From positions 1,116,001-1,180,000 of the forward strand of contig CP137867.1 of NCBI GenBank assembly GCA_034406715.1: a stretch of DNA of 64,000 bases, in the 5' to 3' direction. A model generated the notes under the pieces. That model was given only the letters and a program-made list of their open reading frames with translations. It was not told where the DNA came from and searched no databases. Below are positions 43,751 through 55,700 of the stretch, in pieces. The stretch is from Rhodotorula mucilaginosa. Taxonomy: Eukaryota > Basidiomycota > Microbotryomycetes > Sporidiobolales > Sporidiobolaceae. The position numbers and the translations under genes were made by a program. Position 1 is the stretch's first letter; every line of letters starts with the position of its first letter.

Positions 43751-45839
43751 TCAAGGAACGCGTTCTCCGAATCGAGCCGAACCACCGGGTGTGGTAGGAA
43801 CGCGTCGCGGATCCCGTTCTGTCGAATACCGAGGGATCGACTCGCGCGCTGCGAAAAAGTTCGGGCGGTCCTCCTCGTCGGCAGAGTGAGAGCGCGATCT
43901 GGACCTTGGCTGGCCGCTGCGCTGGCGGCGATGAGAGTGGTTATGTGCGGCTCCGTCGCCGGCAGCCGTTTCCTCCACGAGAGCGGCGCTCGACTGAGGC
44001 CGACCTCGTAGTGGTGACGGCTCTTGGCGTTCCCTTCCAGAGACGGGCGCTTCATGGTCGGAAGCAGTCAACGGCGGTGCTGCGTTCGGACGGACTATGG
44101 AAGGTTGCCGAGCAAGTCCGCCGGCGGGTTCGTCGACGACCGACATCGAGACTGCGCCTTCGGGACCGGCGCAGTGCGTCGAGACGAGATCGCGTTTCGA
44201 GCTCGACCGAACGGGGATTGGCTGCGCAGAGGCGGGGGCGGGGGCGGTGGCGGGAGCCCTCGCCGTGTCGCCACCGGCGCTTGGCGGCTCGAACCTGACC
44301 GGCGACTCCTCGAAGACCGAGATCGGATGCGCCTGTCGAATAAAGGCTCCTTCGGCGCTCCCCAACGATCCGTGCGATTCGTGCGATTCGTGCGAGACGG
44401 AGACGTTGGTCTCGGAGGATCCGAACGGGTTGCGCAGAGAGTGGGCCGCCACGGACCAGGCTGGGGATTGGGCGCCGTCCAACACGCACGCGCGAGGGTA
44501 AGGTATCACGACGTACGAGTCGTCCGATCTGTCCGCCAGCCTCGAGAAAGAGTGATTTGGATCCTCCTGATCAAAGTCCGAGAGGGCCTGTCCATAGATC
44601 TGAACCGTCGAAGGAGGAGCCGGCGGCGGCGGAAGCTGCCGGTCGAGGGAAAGAGTCGGCCCTACTGTCCGCCAACGTTCTTCCATCTCGCGCGTCGCCT
44701 CGAGAGGGACGCTCGGCAGCGGAACGCACGAAGGAGGTTGACTCGGCATCTCGACCTCGGCCGCCTCGCCGACGCCGTAGAACCGCCGTGTCTCGGGCAG
44801 GCGTTCGGCATTGCGCTTCCAGGACGAAGCGCGCGCGAGCCGGTTCACCCAATTCGGACCGGTCGACGTCGAACTCGCATAGGGATGTGACAGATGCGCT
44901 CCGGCAAGCGGGCTCGAGTTGAAACCCCCCGGCGGGTTTGATCCGCCGCCGAATGCACCGAACAGACTGCTCGCGACCGACTGGCGCATGGCGATCGGTC
45001 CACGAATGGTTGGCCTCCGAGCGCTTCGTTGCGCGTTTCGTCTTCGGACAAGAATGGCGACGATTGTGACCACGAGGCCGAGACTGAGAAGAGCGCCGAC
45101 CACGCCACCCGCAATGACGCCCCCCTTCGCGCCGTCTTGTTTCTCTGACGACATATGCGAGGCGGCGGCTGTAGAAGTGGGGGCGGCGCTTCGGGAAGGC
45201 CGCGCATTCGTGTTCGTGTGGGCAGCATCGACCGCCGAGGGGGGAAGAAGTGCTGGAACGAGTCCCGATTCCGTGCTGCGCTTCAGATCATCAGCCAGGT
45301 TCATTCATCATGATAGAGCGTCCTGGCGGGAATCTTCTTCCTTACGCATAAGAGACGCCGATGGTAGAAATGAGGAGCGAGCCCGAACTCGGTGGCAATG
45401 TGAGCGAGAGCGAGTGGTTCGTGCGTTGATCGAGTCGGCTGGCTAGGTAGATTCGACTATACGAGGACGAGTTGGCAGCTGGCGAGCGCGACTCCTCGAT
45501 GGAAGGTTGCTCCTGGCCATCGATCGTTACGATAAAGCTGCTGTACGCGAGACCGTACAGTGAGATCTGTTCGCCTGCGGTCATAGATGAGCTACCCGTC
45601 AGCGTAGGCAATGTACGATGTGCCAGTGCGTCGGACTCACCGGCGAAAGCGAACGAAAGGGAAGTCTCGGACTTTCCGTCTGTCGTCCGAACAGTCCCCT
45701 CCTCACGCTGGTCTCGTTGCCACGCCGCGGCCGGCTCAAACACGACCTGCGAGCTATCCGCCTCGTAGAACGTCGTACGCGCGTACGTTAAGGGAAGGAA
45801 GAGGATGAGGTAGACCGAGATTGGCGAGAGGGGCCGCAT
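43751..45839 (-). CDS. Type I single-pass membrane protein, function unknown
   Basis: Three exons join in phase. Exon 1 encodes a signal peptide (MRPLSPISVYLILFLPLTYA), then TTFYEADSSQVVFEPAAAW. An intron of about 65 nt gives SLSFAFAGEQISLYGLAYSS. A second (donor GTAAGG at about 45343) gives ISTIGVSYATESGLVPALLP. The outer domain of about 150 residues has a beta-rich pattern and several N-x-S/T sites (NSSS, NHS). Then comes one membrane span (GVIAGGVVGALLSLGLVVTI) with a basic stop-transfer (VRRRNAQRSARR), and a cytoplasmic tail of about 430 residues, Ser/Pro/Arg-rich. I know this layout from large basidiomycete families of uncharacterised surface proteins; a sensor role is inference. A longer start upstream in the same frame would bury the signal peptide, so I chose 45839. 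Confidence 0.7.
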
Positions 45840-46125
45840 TCGTGCCGACGGAGACGCGTTCGATTCAGGACTCTCGACGGCGATTCGATGGAAACACAAC
45901 GCGACTCGAACGCTCTGAAAGCAAGCGAGCAGCGGGGCAGTCGAGTATAGCAAGAGTCGGAGGGTACAGCGCCAGAGAAGTGCGCACGCCTTGTTGTCCG
46001 GCTCTTGTTCCTCGGGAAGGGGTGCGTGCTCATCTTGTTCGATCTGGAGAGGTCAGTGCTCACGCCCAGGGGCAAAGTGTATAAGAATGACCTTTTCTCC
46101 AGATGTACACCGCTGAGAAGCGGTC

Positions 46126-48394
46126 CTACGATTGTGCTGTTGGTTCGGCGGCAGTGAGGATCGGCGGCCAGAGGTGCGTTTTCCCGCCGGTGACGGCGAC
46201 GCGGGCGCCCCCTTGTCCAAAGTAGCGACAAGCCCACGCGCGTCGGTCCGCCGGGACGCCCAACATGTCGAGGAGCTGTGTAGACTTGGTCGGCATGAAG
46301 GGCTGCAAGAGGATGGCCGACATGCGGAGGGTCTCGGAGCCGAAGAAGAGCGCGCGGTGCACGGCCGAGGGCGGAGCCGTCGCGAGCCAGGGCGAGAGTT
46401 GCTGCACGTGGCGGTTCGCTTCCGCGAGGGCGTCAAAGACCGCTGCGAGTGCTCGGTGCACCTCGAAGGACGAGAGGTGTTGCTCAAAGACGTCTACAGG
46501 GAGGTGACCTGAAGTCAGCCAAAGCGCAGCGGCGACACATCGGAAGAAACCCGTACCTGGCAACTCTTCAAGCAGCTTGACGAGTTGTGCGTCCACCGGT
46601 TCGAGCTTGTCAGGCATCGTGTACATAAGTTCGGGTGCGTCGAGCTTCTTGGTGAGCTTTTTGGCCGTGACGCGCGCGAGGAGGTTGCCCATCTGCCCCG
46701 CCAGGTCCTTTCGATAGAAGCGCTCGATCTCGGCGGCAGAGTAGTCTGTACGGACAGAATATGAGCGACTTTATGAGTCTAGGGAGGATAAGAGCTCGCG
46801 GCAGTCATGAAGAGGGCGCCTGTCAGCCGACTCACCAGCATCTCCGGCCGAGTTGCCGCCGACCCGCATGAGGTACATCCGCATCGCGTCGACGCCCCAC
46901 AGCTTCATCGCCTCGAACGGGTTGGCGACGTTCCCTCGGCTCTTGCTCATCTTGAACCGGTCCATCGTCCAGTGACCGTGCGTCAGGATGTGCTTCGGGA
47001 GGGGCAAGTCGAGTGCGAGGAGGATCGCCGGGAGGTACAGAGCGTGGAAGCTTTTATTCGAAGGGTACAGCGTCAGCGTTTTCCAGAGTCCTGTGGTAGT
47101 ACGGAAAGCTGAACGCACCGAATGATGTCCTTGCCGACGACCTGCAGATCAGGCGGCCAGACCTGGCCCGCCGCGAATTCTTCCCCGCCTTGCCACGGAT
47201 AACCGGCGACGGTCATGTAATTGACCAACGCGTCGATCCAGACGTAGATCGTGTGCTCTGGATCACCGGGGACCCTGATCCCCCATGAGAGTCGTGACGT
47301 CGGACGAGATATGGAGAGGTCGTTCAGATCGGTCGAGAGCGGGTGGTCCAGTGCTGACAAGAGAGCGGCGGAGCGCGAAGGCGGTTGGACGGCTGCGCGG
47401 AGGGGGCGATTCGGTAAGCGTATATCCCTGTATGGCACCGCAAGGGCTAATGAGACGTACGGGTTGGAGTTGAGCTGAGCCACTGAACGAGTCGATCCCG
47501 GAACGCTGACAACCGGAACTTGTAATTCTCCTCCTGCATCCACTCGACGCGCGTGCCCGTTTCGGTGCAAGCCTGGACAAGTGAAAAAAGAGGTAGAAGG
47601 TCAGGTCACTTGGACCTACGATGCTGGGAGCAGACCGGACTTGCCATGTATTTCTCGCCCGACTTTTCGTCAATCACCTCGGCCACCTGACTCTCGGGGA
47701 CGTAGGCCTCGTCGGAGACGGCGTACCACCCACTATATGACGACTTGTAGATGTACCCTCTCCGCTCGAGTTCTCTCTGCGTCGCAGAGCACATTGTCAG
47801 CGGAATCGCAAAGGCACGGAAACGGGCTGATGTTGACGCCTACCCAGACATGCTCGACGGCGACACGATGTCGATCTTCCGTTGTCCGAATAAAGTAGGT
47901 ATAGTCGATATTTGCTGCTCTTGCGAGATCCTACGCGTCACAGGAAGGATCAATACTGGCTCCGGACGGCAGGAAGGAGAACTCCAGCGGACTTTGAATC
48001 TCTCCGAGACGTGGTCGCAGAGTTCTTTCGGCGGGATGCCCTTTGCTTCGGCGACGCGTTGGATCTTGAGGCCGTGCTCGTCTGTCCCTGTGCACATGAT
48101 GGCGGGCGTTGCCGGGTTCCGCAAGCGGGCGTGGCGCGTGTAGACATCGGCGAGGAGGGTCGAGTGCAGGTGACCGATGTGCGGGTCGGCGTTGACGTAG
48201 AAGATCGGAGTCGTCGCGAAGAAGCTCTTGGCTGCAGCTCTCGTTGTAGCTTGGCGAGGATGCGGCGAGGCCGAGAAGGAGCGGATGGCAGCAGCAGGAG
48301 CAGGAGGAGGAGCAGCAGCTCGTTCGAGGAGGTGCCGGCGAGTGAGGGCAACGAGCTCTGGCGGGAGTCGACTTGCCAGCGCTCTCATGGCCAT
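46126..48394 (-). CDS. MSM1: Mitochondrial methionyl-tRNA synthetase
   Basis: Class I synthetase charging mitochondrial tRNA-Met. The N-terminus [20 protein letters not shown] is an import-type leader. The catalytic domain has [20 protein letters not shown] (HIGH motif), [64 protein letters not shown] and FKMSKSRGN (KMSKS). The anticodon-binding helical domain contains [19 protein letters not shown]. There is no C-terminal EMAP-like domain, which fits the mitochondrial form. It has at least seven introns; one (47573-47644) is GC-AG. ATGs at 48394 and 48388 are both possible; I took the first. An open frame extends further upstream ([10 protein letters not shown]) but is less leader-like. The gene is divergent from the cyclophilin gene. 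Confidence 0.92.
47573..47644 (-). other. GC-AG intron in mitochondrial MetRS
   Basis: On the minus strand, AAATACATG is followed by donor GCAAGT. The acceptor TTGTCCAG precedes GCTTGCACC. Both are phase 0, joining GEKYM to [19 protein letters not shown] as the family requires. The GT two bases inside gives the wrong phase. Confidence 0.75.
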
Positions 48395-48686
48395 CTCTCC
48401 CCGCTTCAAGAAGTCTGCGAGGTCGAGCGAGTGAACGGTCGAAAGGCAGAAAGCGTTGCGAATTCGACGAGATCGAGGTCGGCTTCTGCTCATTCACCAG
48501 CGTATTGCAGCGTTTGACGGGGTAAAGCAGCATCCAAGCAAAGTAGAGCATCATCTGTAACTGACTCGCTTGGCCGACAGACTTGCTTTCCTCCTCCTTC
48601 TCCATCAACTTGGACAGCCCCACTCGACTCGTCAACCTCTCGGAACCGCGTATACAGGGCACAGAGCCGATACAGCCAAGACAAAG
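48395..48686. promoter_or_regulatory. Divergent promoter, mitochondrial MetRS / cyclophilin
   Basis: 292 bp between the divergent starts, expected to hold both promoters. No strong named element is seen. Confidence 0.4.
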
Positions 48687-49618
48687 ATGCCGAAAGCAGT
48701 CATCCTCGAGACCAGCATGGGGCCCGTCACCTTTGAGATGTACGACAAGCATGCGCCGCAGACTTGCCGCAACTTTATCGAACTCGCCAACCGCGGCTAC
48801 TACAACGGTCAGTTCCTCCAGTGCCGAGTCGAGCCTTTGCCTCTTAGCTGACGATCGCCCGGCGTGATGCGCAGGAACGGTCTTTCATCGCATCATTCCC
48901 GATTTCATGATCCAGGGAGGCGACCCGACAGTGCGTCTGCTCTCCCTTTCGCCCCGCCTTTCTCCCAGTCGCTGACGGAAACATATCGTTTCTAGGGTAC
49001 TGGACGAGGAGGCACGAGCATCTACGGCGACCGGTTCGACGATGAGATCGTGCGTCGGCCCCGGGCTCCTCTTTCCTCCAACTGGCAAACCTGTCGACCT
49101 GCTGACACTCTTTTTTCCGCCTCGCACAGAGCCCAGAACTTCGTTTCACAGGCGCCGGAATCCTCGCTGTGAGACTCGCCTCGACCGGAAGATCGCGCGA
49201 CACGGAAGAGGAGCGCGAAACCTCACGCACTGGCTGACGCTGCTTTCTCTACCCGCTCCAACAAACAGATGGCGAACAGCGGACCGAATACCAACGGCTC
49301 GCAATTCTTCATCACCCTCGGTGCGTCATGTCTACCTTCGGGTCGAAGCTCTTTGCGAGGAGAGAGATCTGACGACCCTGGCTTGCAGCACCGACACCTC
49401 ATCTCGACAAGAAGCACACCATCTTTGGTCGCGTCTCGGCAGGGATGGGCGTCGTACAGCGACTAGGCGCCGTCGCAACCGACGGTGATGACCGGTGAGC
49501 TTTTGCGCGCGTGGAATGATCCCCGAGCATTCCTTACTGACCCCAAGTTCCGGGCTGTTCCGCTCTCAGACCACGGGAATCGATCAAAGTCATGAAGGCT
49601 CGGGTGGTGGACGTGTAA
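48687..49618 (+). CDS. PPIL1-type cyclophilin (peptidyl-prolyl cis-trans isomerase)
   Basis: Single-domain spliceosomal-type cyclophilin, about 160 residues: MPKAVILETSMGPVTFEMYD, CRNFIELANRGYYNG, then across introns TVFHRIIPDFMIQGGDPTGT, GRGGTSIYGDRFDDEI, ELRFTGAGILAMANSGPNTN, GSQFFITL, APTPHLDKKHTIFGRVSAG, and the end ESIKVMKARVVDV. The catalytic Arg (FHRII), the Phe (FMIQ) and the Gln (GSQFF) are kept. The Trp that in cyclophilin A binds cyclosporin, and is Trp in human PPIL1 (TQWLDGKH), is His here (TPHLDKKH). The gene has five or six short introns. It converges on a glycosyltransferase gene 236 bp away. Confidence 0.93.
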
Positions 49619-49854
49619 ATCATATGTTGCAGACCATGCACACACGGAACCGTCTATGGAAAACACTTTGACAGGGATGTCATCCTGACAGCAGATCACA
49701 GGAAAGAGGGGAAGAGAACGAAAGAATGATAAGTGACTGCACAACAAGAACGGCGAGCAAGGCCAACCGGCGCATGCGAGAATATGGATGATATGCAAAG
49801 GAAGGGGTGATCTATAGTGTCTATGCGCGGGGAGCGAGTCTTTGATCAGATGGA

Positions 49855-52002
49855 TCAACCAAAGAATCGCGCATGCATGCGCGGCGCTGGTTCGGGCACT
49901 GCAGCCGCCGCAGCCGCGAGCTTTCGAGAGTAATCGAGACTCTGCTGTTGCCGCCTCGTTTCCGCCGCCTCTCTCCTCCGACCAGGAAGCCACGCGCGCG
50001 GCCAACTCGGCATCGAGAACGAGACCGGAGAAACGCTCCTCGCGTCCCAAATGATGTCGATCTCGGAGACCCTGTCGCGCAGAGTCGGGTGGTGGTTCAC
50101 GTGCCGGAAGAGGTGCAACCCGGGCGCGAGTTCGCGAACTTCCGAGATGTAATAGGTGTGCTTCTGGATCCCCTCGACGAGGCCGTCCCGGCTCGGTTTC
50201 CGCGGCTCGTGGTCGTCCCAGGTCCACTCGATCCGGCTCAGTTCGTCCGCCGAAAGAGCCTCGCGGTGAACCGTGATCGCGTAACCGACCGACCATGTCA
50301 CGGCGCCGTTGTCGAAGATCCACCGCCGCAGCAGATTCGGACCGCCAACAGCTTTCGCAGCCGCAGTCAGGAGTCGGATCGCATCGAGACCGGGAACGCC
50401 GGGAATGAGCTCCAGCCAGCTCGTCCAGTGGCTGAGCAGAACCGCGAAGAGTCAGTTCCTGGCTGCTGAGAGGGCGCGCGAGACGACCTGAACGGCTTAC
50501 TGCAGAGACAAGAAGGGCGCGGTTCCATCCGTCAGGTAGCCGGTCGCGTCACCGCGGATGTCCACTGTGAAACGTACAAAGGTCAGTATTGGTCGTCGAC
50601 GTGGGGATGTGAATGTGAGTGACGTACTCTGGCGGAGCGCTCGAGTCTCCTCAATCACCTCGGAGAGGGGGAGTCCACGAATCATCGCCGCGCATTCGGA
50701 CTGCCAACACAGACGCCCGTCAGCACCACCTATAGTCGGAAAGACCAGAGTGTACGTACAATCATGCCGTCTCCGCCGGTAACGTGCTGGAATTTCTCGG
50801 CGCACTCGTCGACTCGAAGCTGCATCTTTTCGACCAGAGAGCGGCTGAGAATGATACCGCCTCCGCCAAACGCAATTCGACCTATGTGTGTAGTTAACGG
50901 TGTCAGATCAGCGTCCTCGCGAGGGTGATCAGTGACCGAGTTGTGACGCACCAAAGACCTGGTAGTTGCCGACGGTCTCGGAAAAGGTGCCCATGATATG
51001 GTCTTGCCGGTGGTCGTACTGAGAGACGAGCTCGCGCAACATTGCCGGATCGGACCACCAGGTGTCGTCGTCGCCGAAGATGAACCATTCGACCTCCGGC
51101 GCGCCGTCTTGCCGAGTACGGAGCTCGCTCTCGATCCAGGCGTCCCGCAAGAGTCCGAGGACGCGCGCTTCGTAGCGCTGGTTGGCGCGAGAAGAGTCCC
51201 GCATGATGCATCCGAGTCCGTGCCGCCGGAACTCGTTGTTGGCGTGTGCCATGCCCTCGACGTCGCCCGTTCCCTGAGCATCGGTGACGAGACAGCCCGG
51301 TACCGTGGCATTGGATCCGTCCTTTCGTTTTGGAGCTGACATGTAATGCGTCCACACCGAGGCGTACGTCTGTGCTCGTTCCGGGGCAGTGCATAGGGCG
51401 AAGAAGAGTTCTGGCTGCTTCGCCGGTACGACGGGTCGAGGCTTGAATTGGACCTGCACCGGACTCGGTTGGACGCAGGCGCCTGCGGCTGCGCTTGCGG
51501 CGAGAGTCGATTTCGGTGGCTTGTCGACCACGAACAAGTCGTCGAGCTGGGAAGAGAGGTCGGGGTGGAGCGGGAGCGCCTGCAGGCGATTCTCCGGCAC
51601 GGTCGCGTCGTCGTCTCCAGAACGCCGCGCCGACTCGGGGTGAACTCGGACCACGAGACGGTGCGCGTCTATGGACGGGTCGAGAGATGGCGACAGCATG
51701 CCGCGAGCCTCGCACGACGCGCCTTTGAACACTTCGACGACCTTCCCTGTGACCTGTTCGCGCACCGGCGTCTGCACGGTGAAGGCGACTGTGCAGAGCG
51801 CCGCCGCAACGACAGCTGCGCGGGTCCACCGCGTCGTCCTCCTCGGACTCTTCGAGGCGATTGGCGAAAGGAGGCCGGGCAGGAGGAGTTCGGCCGAAGG
51901 TGCTCGTCGGGTGCGCTTGAGCGAGTACGGCGCCGCCTTCTCGTACGGCGACATTTCCGGCGAGCTGACGGGCGTCACAGTGACACTCGTGTCGATACGC
52001 AT
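49855..52002 (-). CDS. Fringe-like glycosyltransferase, type II membrane protein
   Basis: Likely Golgi glycosyltransferase of the Fringe/DUF604 (GT31-like) group. A short cytoplasmic N-terminus (MRIDTSVTVTPVSSPEM...) leads to one signal anchor (WTRAAVVAAALCTVAFTV) and a stem. The catalytic part shows LFFALCTAPERAQTYASVWT, EVEWFIFGDDDTWWSDPAML with the metal-binding DDD, and TFSETVGNYQVFG. After an intron comes IAFGGGGIILSRSLVEKMQL with the Gly-rich LSR loop, then VTGGDGM. The C-terminal domain runs through LTDGTAPFLSLHHWTSWLEL and WIFDNGAVTWSVGYAITVHR to MHARFFG. The frame is open upstream as far as an ATG near 52222 and beyond. I chose 52002 because it puts the anchor about 60 residues from the N-terminus. 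Acceptor and donor sugars are unknown. Confidence 0.82.
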
Positions 52003-52750
52003 GTCGCCTGAGTTGCTGGCTCGAGAGGCCGTGTTCCGAAAGCCAGGTGTCGAGTGCTGCGTAGTTCCGAAAACTCTCGTCACCGATTGGGGCAGCAAGT
52101 CCGCAAAGCCTTGTGTACCAGCTGGCGCGATAGGGTTCAGGGCCCGATTGCCAGTCGCCGGAGATGGAGGAAGCAAGGGGTCAATCCTGCTTGCGAGGGG
52201 GCGGCACCCTGCAACGCAACCGGTGAGCATAGCGCGATGAAACGGTCGCAACGGTGATCGAAAAGTCAAGCTGGGTCTCCGAGCTGAAGACCCCGCGTGA
52301 AAGGGGGTGTGGAGCTCCTCAAAGCGTGCCTGCACCGCCTCAATGTGCGAGGACTCCAAGAGTCTCACGTGTCTTTGCACACGCGTGGCGGCTTCTGGCA
52401 GCTTACTGTACCGGCAGGAGCTGACCTGAAATGGGAGAGCAGAGAGGAGTACAGTAAGTGGCCTCCTCCATCACGCCCATCAGAGGCGGAGACCGCGCGA
52501 TGATAAGTGAAGTTGAATGACGCGTCTCGCTGCCTCGACCGACTACGCTACAGTAGCGCTATCGACTGTACGAAAGACCGGCCATAGAACGTAAGGCCTA
52601 TAAGTTATTGGCGGGAGTGTACAGTATGGCACAAGCACTCTCTGCCGGAAGCGCGCGCGCGGCAAAAGTCACGATCTTACATTAATTAGGAGGGGAGGCT
52701 AGGCATGCAAGGGGGTGACAAGGGTCACCTCGAGGGGTAGATGGAAGCTG
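52003..52750. promoter_or_regulatory. Upstream region of the glycosyltransferase and 3' region of VNX1
   Basis: 748 bp. The part nearest 52002 is open in the glycosyltransferase frame and could be extra N-terminal coding or leader. CCGCGTGAAAGGGG with the recurrent GCGTGAAA motif is at 52295-52302. The last 200 bp are AT-richer and probably 3' untranslated sequence of the exchanger gene. No other gene is seen. Confidence 0.4.
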
Positions 52751-55700
52751 TCATCGCGAGAATAAGGAGAGCGAGAGCGCCTTGAGCCAGCTCAAAGCGC
52801 CCAAGTTGCAGTCAAGGGCGGGTACGCTCGTGGTGAGAACGCTGTTGGGGCCGAATTTTGGATTGTCGCTCGTGTCGCGACCCTGGAGGCAATTTCGCCG
52901 GTCAGCAAGACGGCGCTCTTCAGCTGCAGGATCCGGAGGCTTACGTTCGGCGCAAAGACAAACCCTCCGAGCAAGACGAGGTACGACAGGATCAGAAGCG
53001 AGCCTCGTTGGTAGTTGCTCCGCTGTGTGAGCGCCAGACCCCCTGCTGTCAGCCTCGTCACGGTCGGAAGCGGCAAGCTGTACGACACTCACCGACTCGA
53101 TATAGATGTACGACAAAAGGAACACAGAGAACAAGATCGAGATGGCGTCCCAGCGTGGGAAGACGAGGCTGTGGGAAGTGAAACATCATGAGCCGATCAT
53201 CATCCCTGCGCAGGCCAGGAGCCGCTCAAGCGGGCGAGATCTCACGTGAAGGCTCTGTGCAGCATGGTTTCCTTCCCTATGCTGTACCACGCCGAGAAGG
53301 CGAGCATGGCCGGGATCTGAATCAGACAGACTTGCAGCGCGTACGCCGAGCCAATCTCCATGCTGTTGCCAGGAGCGCGGCGTCAGCCAGAATAGGACGG
53401 CGGGGCATCACGCGCGTGGAGAAGACTCACGACAAGGCGATGTTGCCGTTGAGTGCGAAAGAGATGGCGTTCATGAACTCGGTCGTATTCGGGACGAGCG
53501 CGAACAGGATCACCCCGAGCAGTTTCTCCGAGATGCCGGAACCCTTGAGGACGACGTCGACCACGTCGACCAGGATCTCGGCAATGACGGCATACAGGAC
53601 GGTGCAGGCGAGCAGCACGGTTGCGCTCTTGGTGCGACTCCAGTTCGGTGCGTCGTGGCCGCCCTGACCACCTTCGCCGGACTCTTCCTTTTCGTGACCG
53701 TGCCCGTGAGCTTGTCGCGGCGTGGCGGTCACCTCGCGAGTATGCGTCTGGTTGCGCAACAGAGGCGGGGGTGCAAGATGCGGCGGGAGCGTAGCCGAGG
53801 CGACGACCGCGATCGCACGCTGGAACTCATCGGGGGACAAGCCGTGCGGGAGTTGCATTGGCGGGATCGGCTGAGTGGCCTCGCCCAGCTGGTGCGGAGG
53901 GATCCCCGTCGCCGGCGTCAGCAGTGGGCTCCCGAGCGGCGACGCGCCCAGTGCGGAAGGTCGACGCTTGAGGAGCTGAGTCGGCACAAGCTTCTGGTAG
54001 AAGGACCGCCGGTCGGCCAGGTTCGCCTGCGCAGCTGCACGCATCGCCACTTCATGAGCGGGTGGCGCGTTTTGCCAGATCTGCGACGCGTGCGTCTTGA
54101 GCGAGAACCACAATCCGATCAAGTACGACTAGGAAAACGGGAGGTTTTATTAGCCACGGGAGTCGCCACCGACACTGAAGATGGCGTGGAGACTCACCAA
54201 GACGAGGAGCACTGCGCAGTAGTACGAGAGCTGGACGACGGTCGTCTGGTAGAATGGGTCGTCGGCTGGGCTGACGTGCTCGTAGTAACATGTCCGGCAG
54301 TTCTCGTCGGGATGCTTTCGTGTTGGAAGCGTACAGCCCGTGCATGTGAGTTGGAACTGTACAGGAGCAAGGGGGCTTCAGTGAGACGTCTCTTCCGAAG
54401 AATAGCGACGGACGTACTGAACCGTAGATCTCGTAAAATAGTGTCGGAGTCAGAACGCCAACGACGGCCATGATCAGCATCGTACTCGTGACGCCTGCAC
54501 TCCTGGCGTTGAATCGCTGCTCTTTACGGCGGACCGCGCCGCCGATCATGGAGACGCCAGGCATCAGGAGCACGCCGGCGATGAGCGAGCCGACGATTGA
54601 GCCTTCGACCAGTTCGCCTTTCGCTTGGGTGAGCGCGATGGAGTAGAGGACGATCTCGATGATGGAGCCGAAGCTGGCGTTGATGACGGCACCCATGCCG
54701 ATCGATGACTGGGCCGAGATGGAAGCGACAGCCATACCTGCACGCGAAAGCGGTGCTCAGTCGCAAGGACGGCGAAATGGAGGAGAAACCCGACTCACCG
54801 ATAAAGTAAGAAAGGGGTATCACGCTGAGCAAAGCGATGACGAAGACGAAGGCCTGGCTGGCGAGCAGGTGCAGGAACGGACTGACGTCGTGCTTCTCGA
54901 CGTACGGAACGAGGACGAAGAAGTCGAGGATCGCGATCGCGATGAGAGACGTCAGGTTGACGAACCAGACGTTGACTCCGTCGACCGTGTACTTGTAGTA
55001 CTCGAGCCCAGCAGCGCGGTACGTGCAGAGAAGCACCGTCGGATGCGGACCGCGGAGTCGGCCTTTGCGGCGATCGGCTGCGACCGACTTGGGAGGTCGC
55101 GGTGGAGCAGGCTGACCGACTCGGAGCGGGTAGATCACGCTCGCCGACGGATTGTGCGTCGGGTCGTCGGCGTGAACGTCCGGCGCTTCGACATCGAGGG
55201 CGAGATCCTGTGCAATCGGTTGATAGTCGGGTGGCGATCTGAAGTAGATCGACAGCGGCTCGTTGTTGAGGTGTCGCAGCAAGACCCAGAGCAGTTTGGC
55301 CATTGGGATCGTGAAGACGAAAGCCCAGCAGGCTGCGGCGACGAGGAAGAGGGCCGGGGCGATGATTCCGTAGAAGAAGACCCAGTACATGACGCGTCCG
55401 AGTGCACGCACGCGCCAGCCGTGCACCTCCGTGTCTTTGCTGAAGTTGTGCGGCGCGACGCTGCGCTGTAGAGGGGCTTGGATGGTCTCCTCGCTCGACC
55501 GCCGGCTTTGAGCTTTGGTCGCGCCGTAATCGCGAGCGGTCACCGTTCCGAGCAGGTTCGTCGCTTCGCCGCCGACGCGAGGCACCGCCGAATCACTTGC
55601 GGTCGCCCGCAACGTGCGATCGCTTCTTCGCAAGCTTGCCTGTTCCGCGCCGTGGGGCCGAGGAGGGCGGAACGTCGGCTCGTCGCGAGCATCGCCGGTC

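Noticed and set aside
49868-49883. Perfect 16-nt palindrome CGCGCATGCATGCGCG
   Set aside because: It encodes part of the last residues of the glycosyltransferase (MHARFFG region). A single short palindrome in coding DNA has no support as a regulatory site or terminator.
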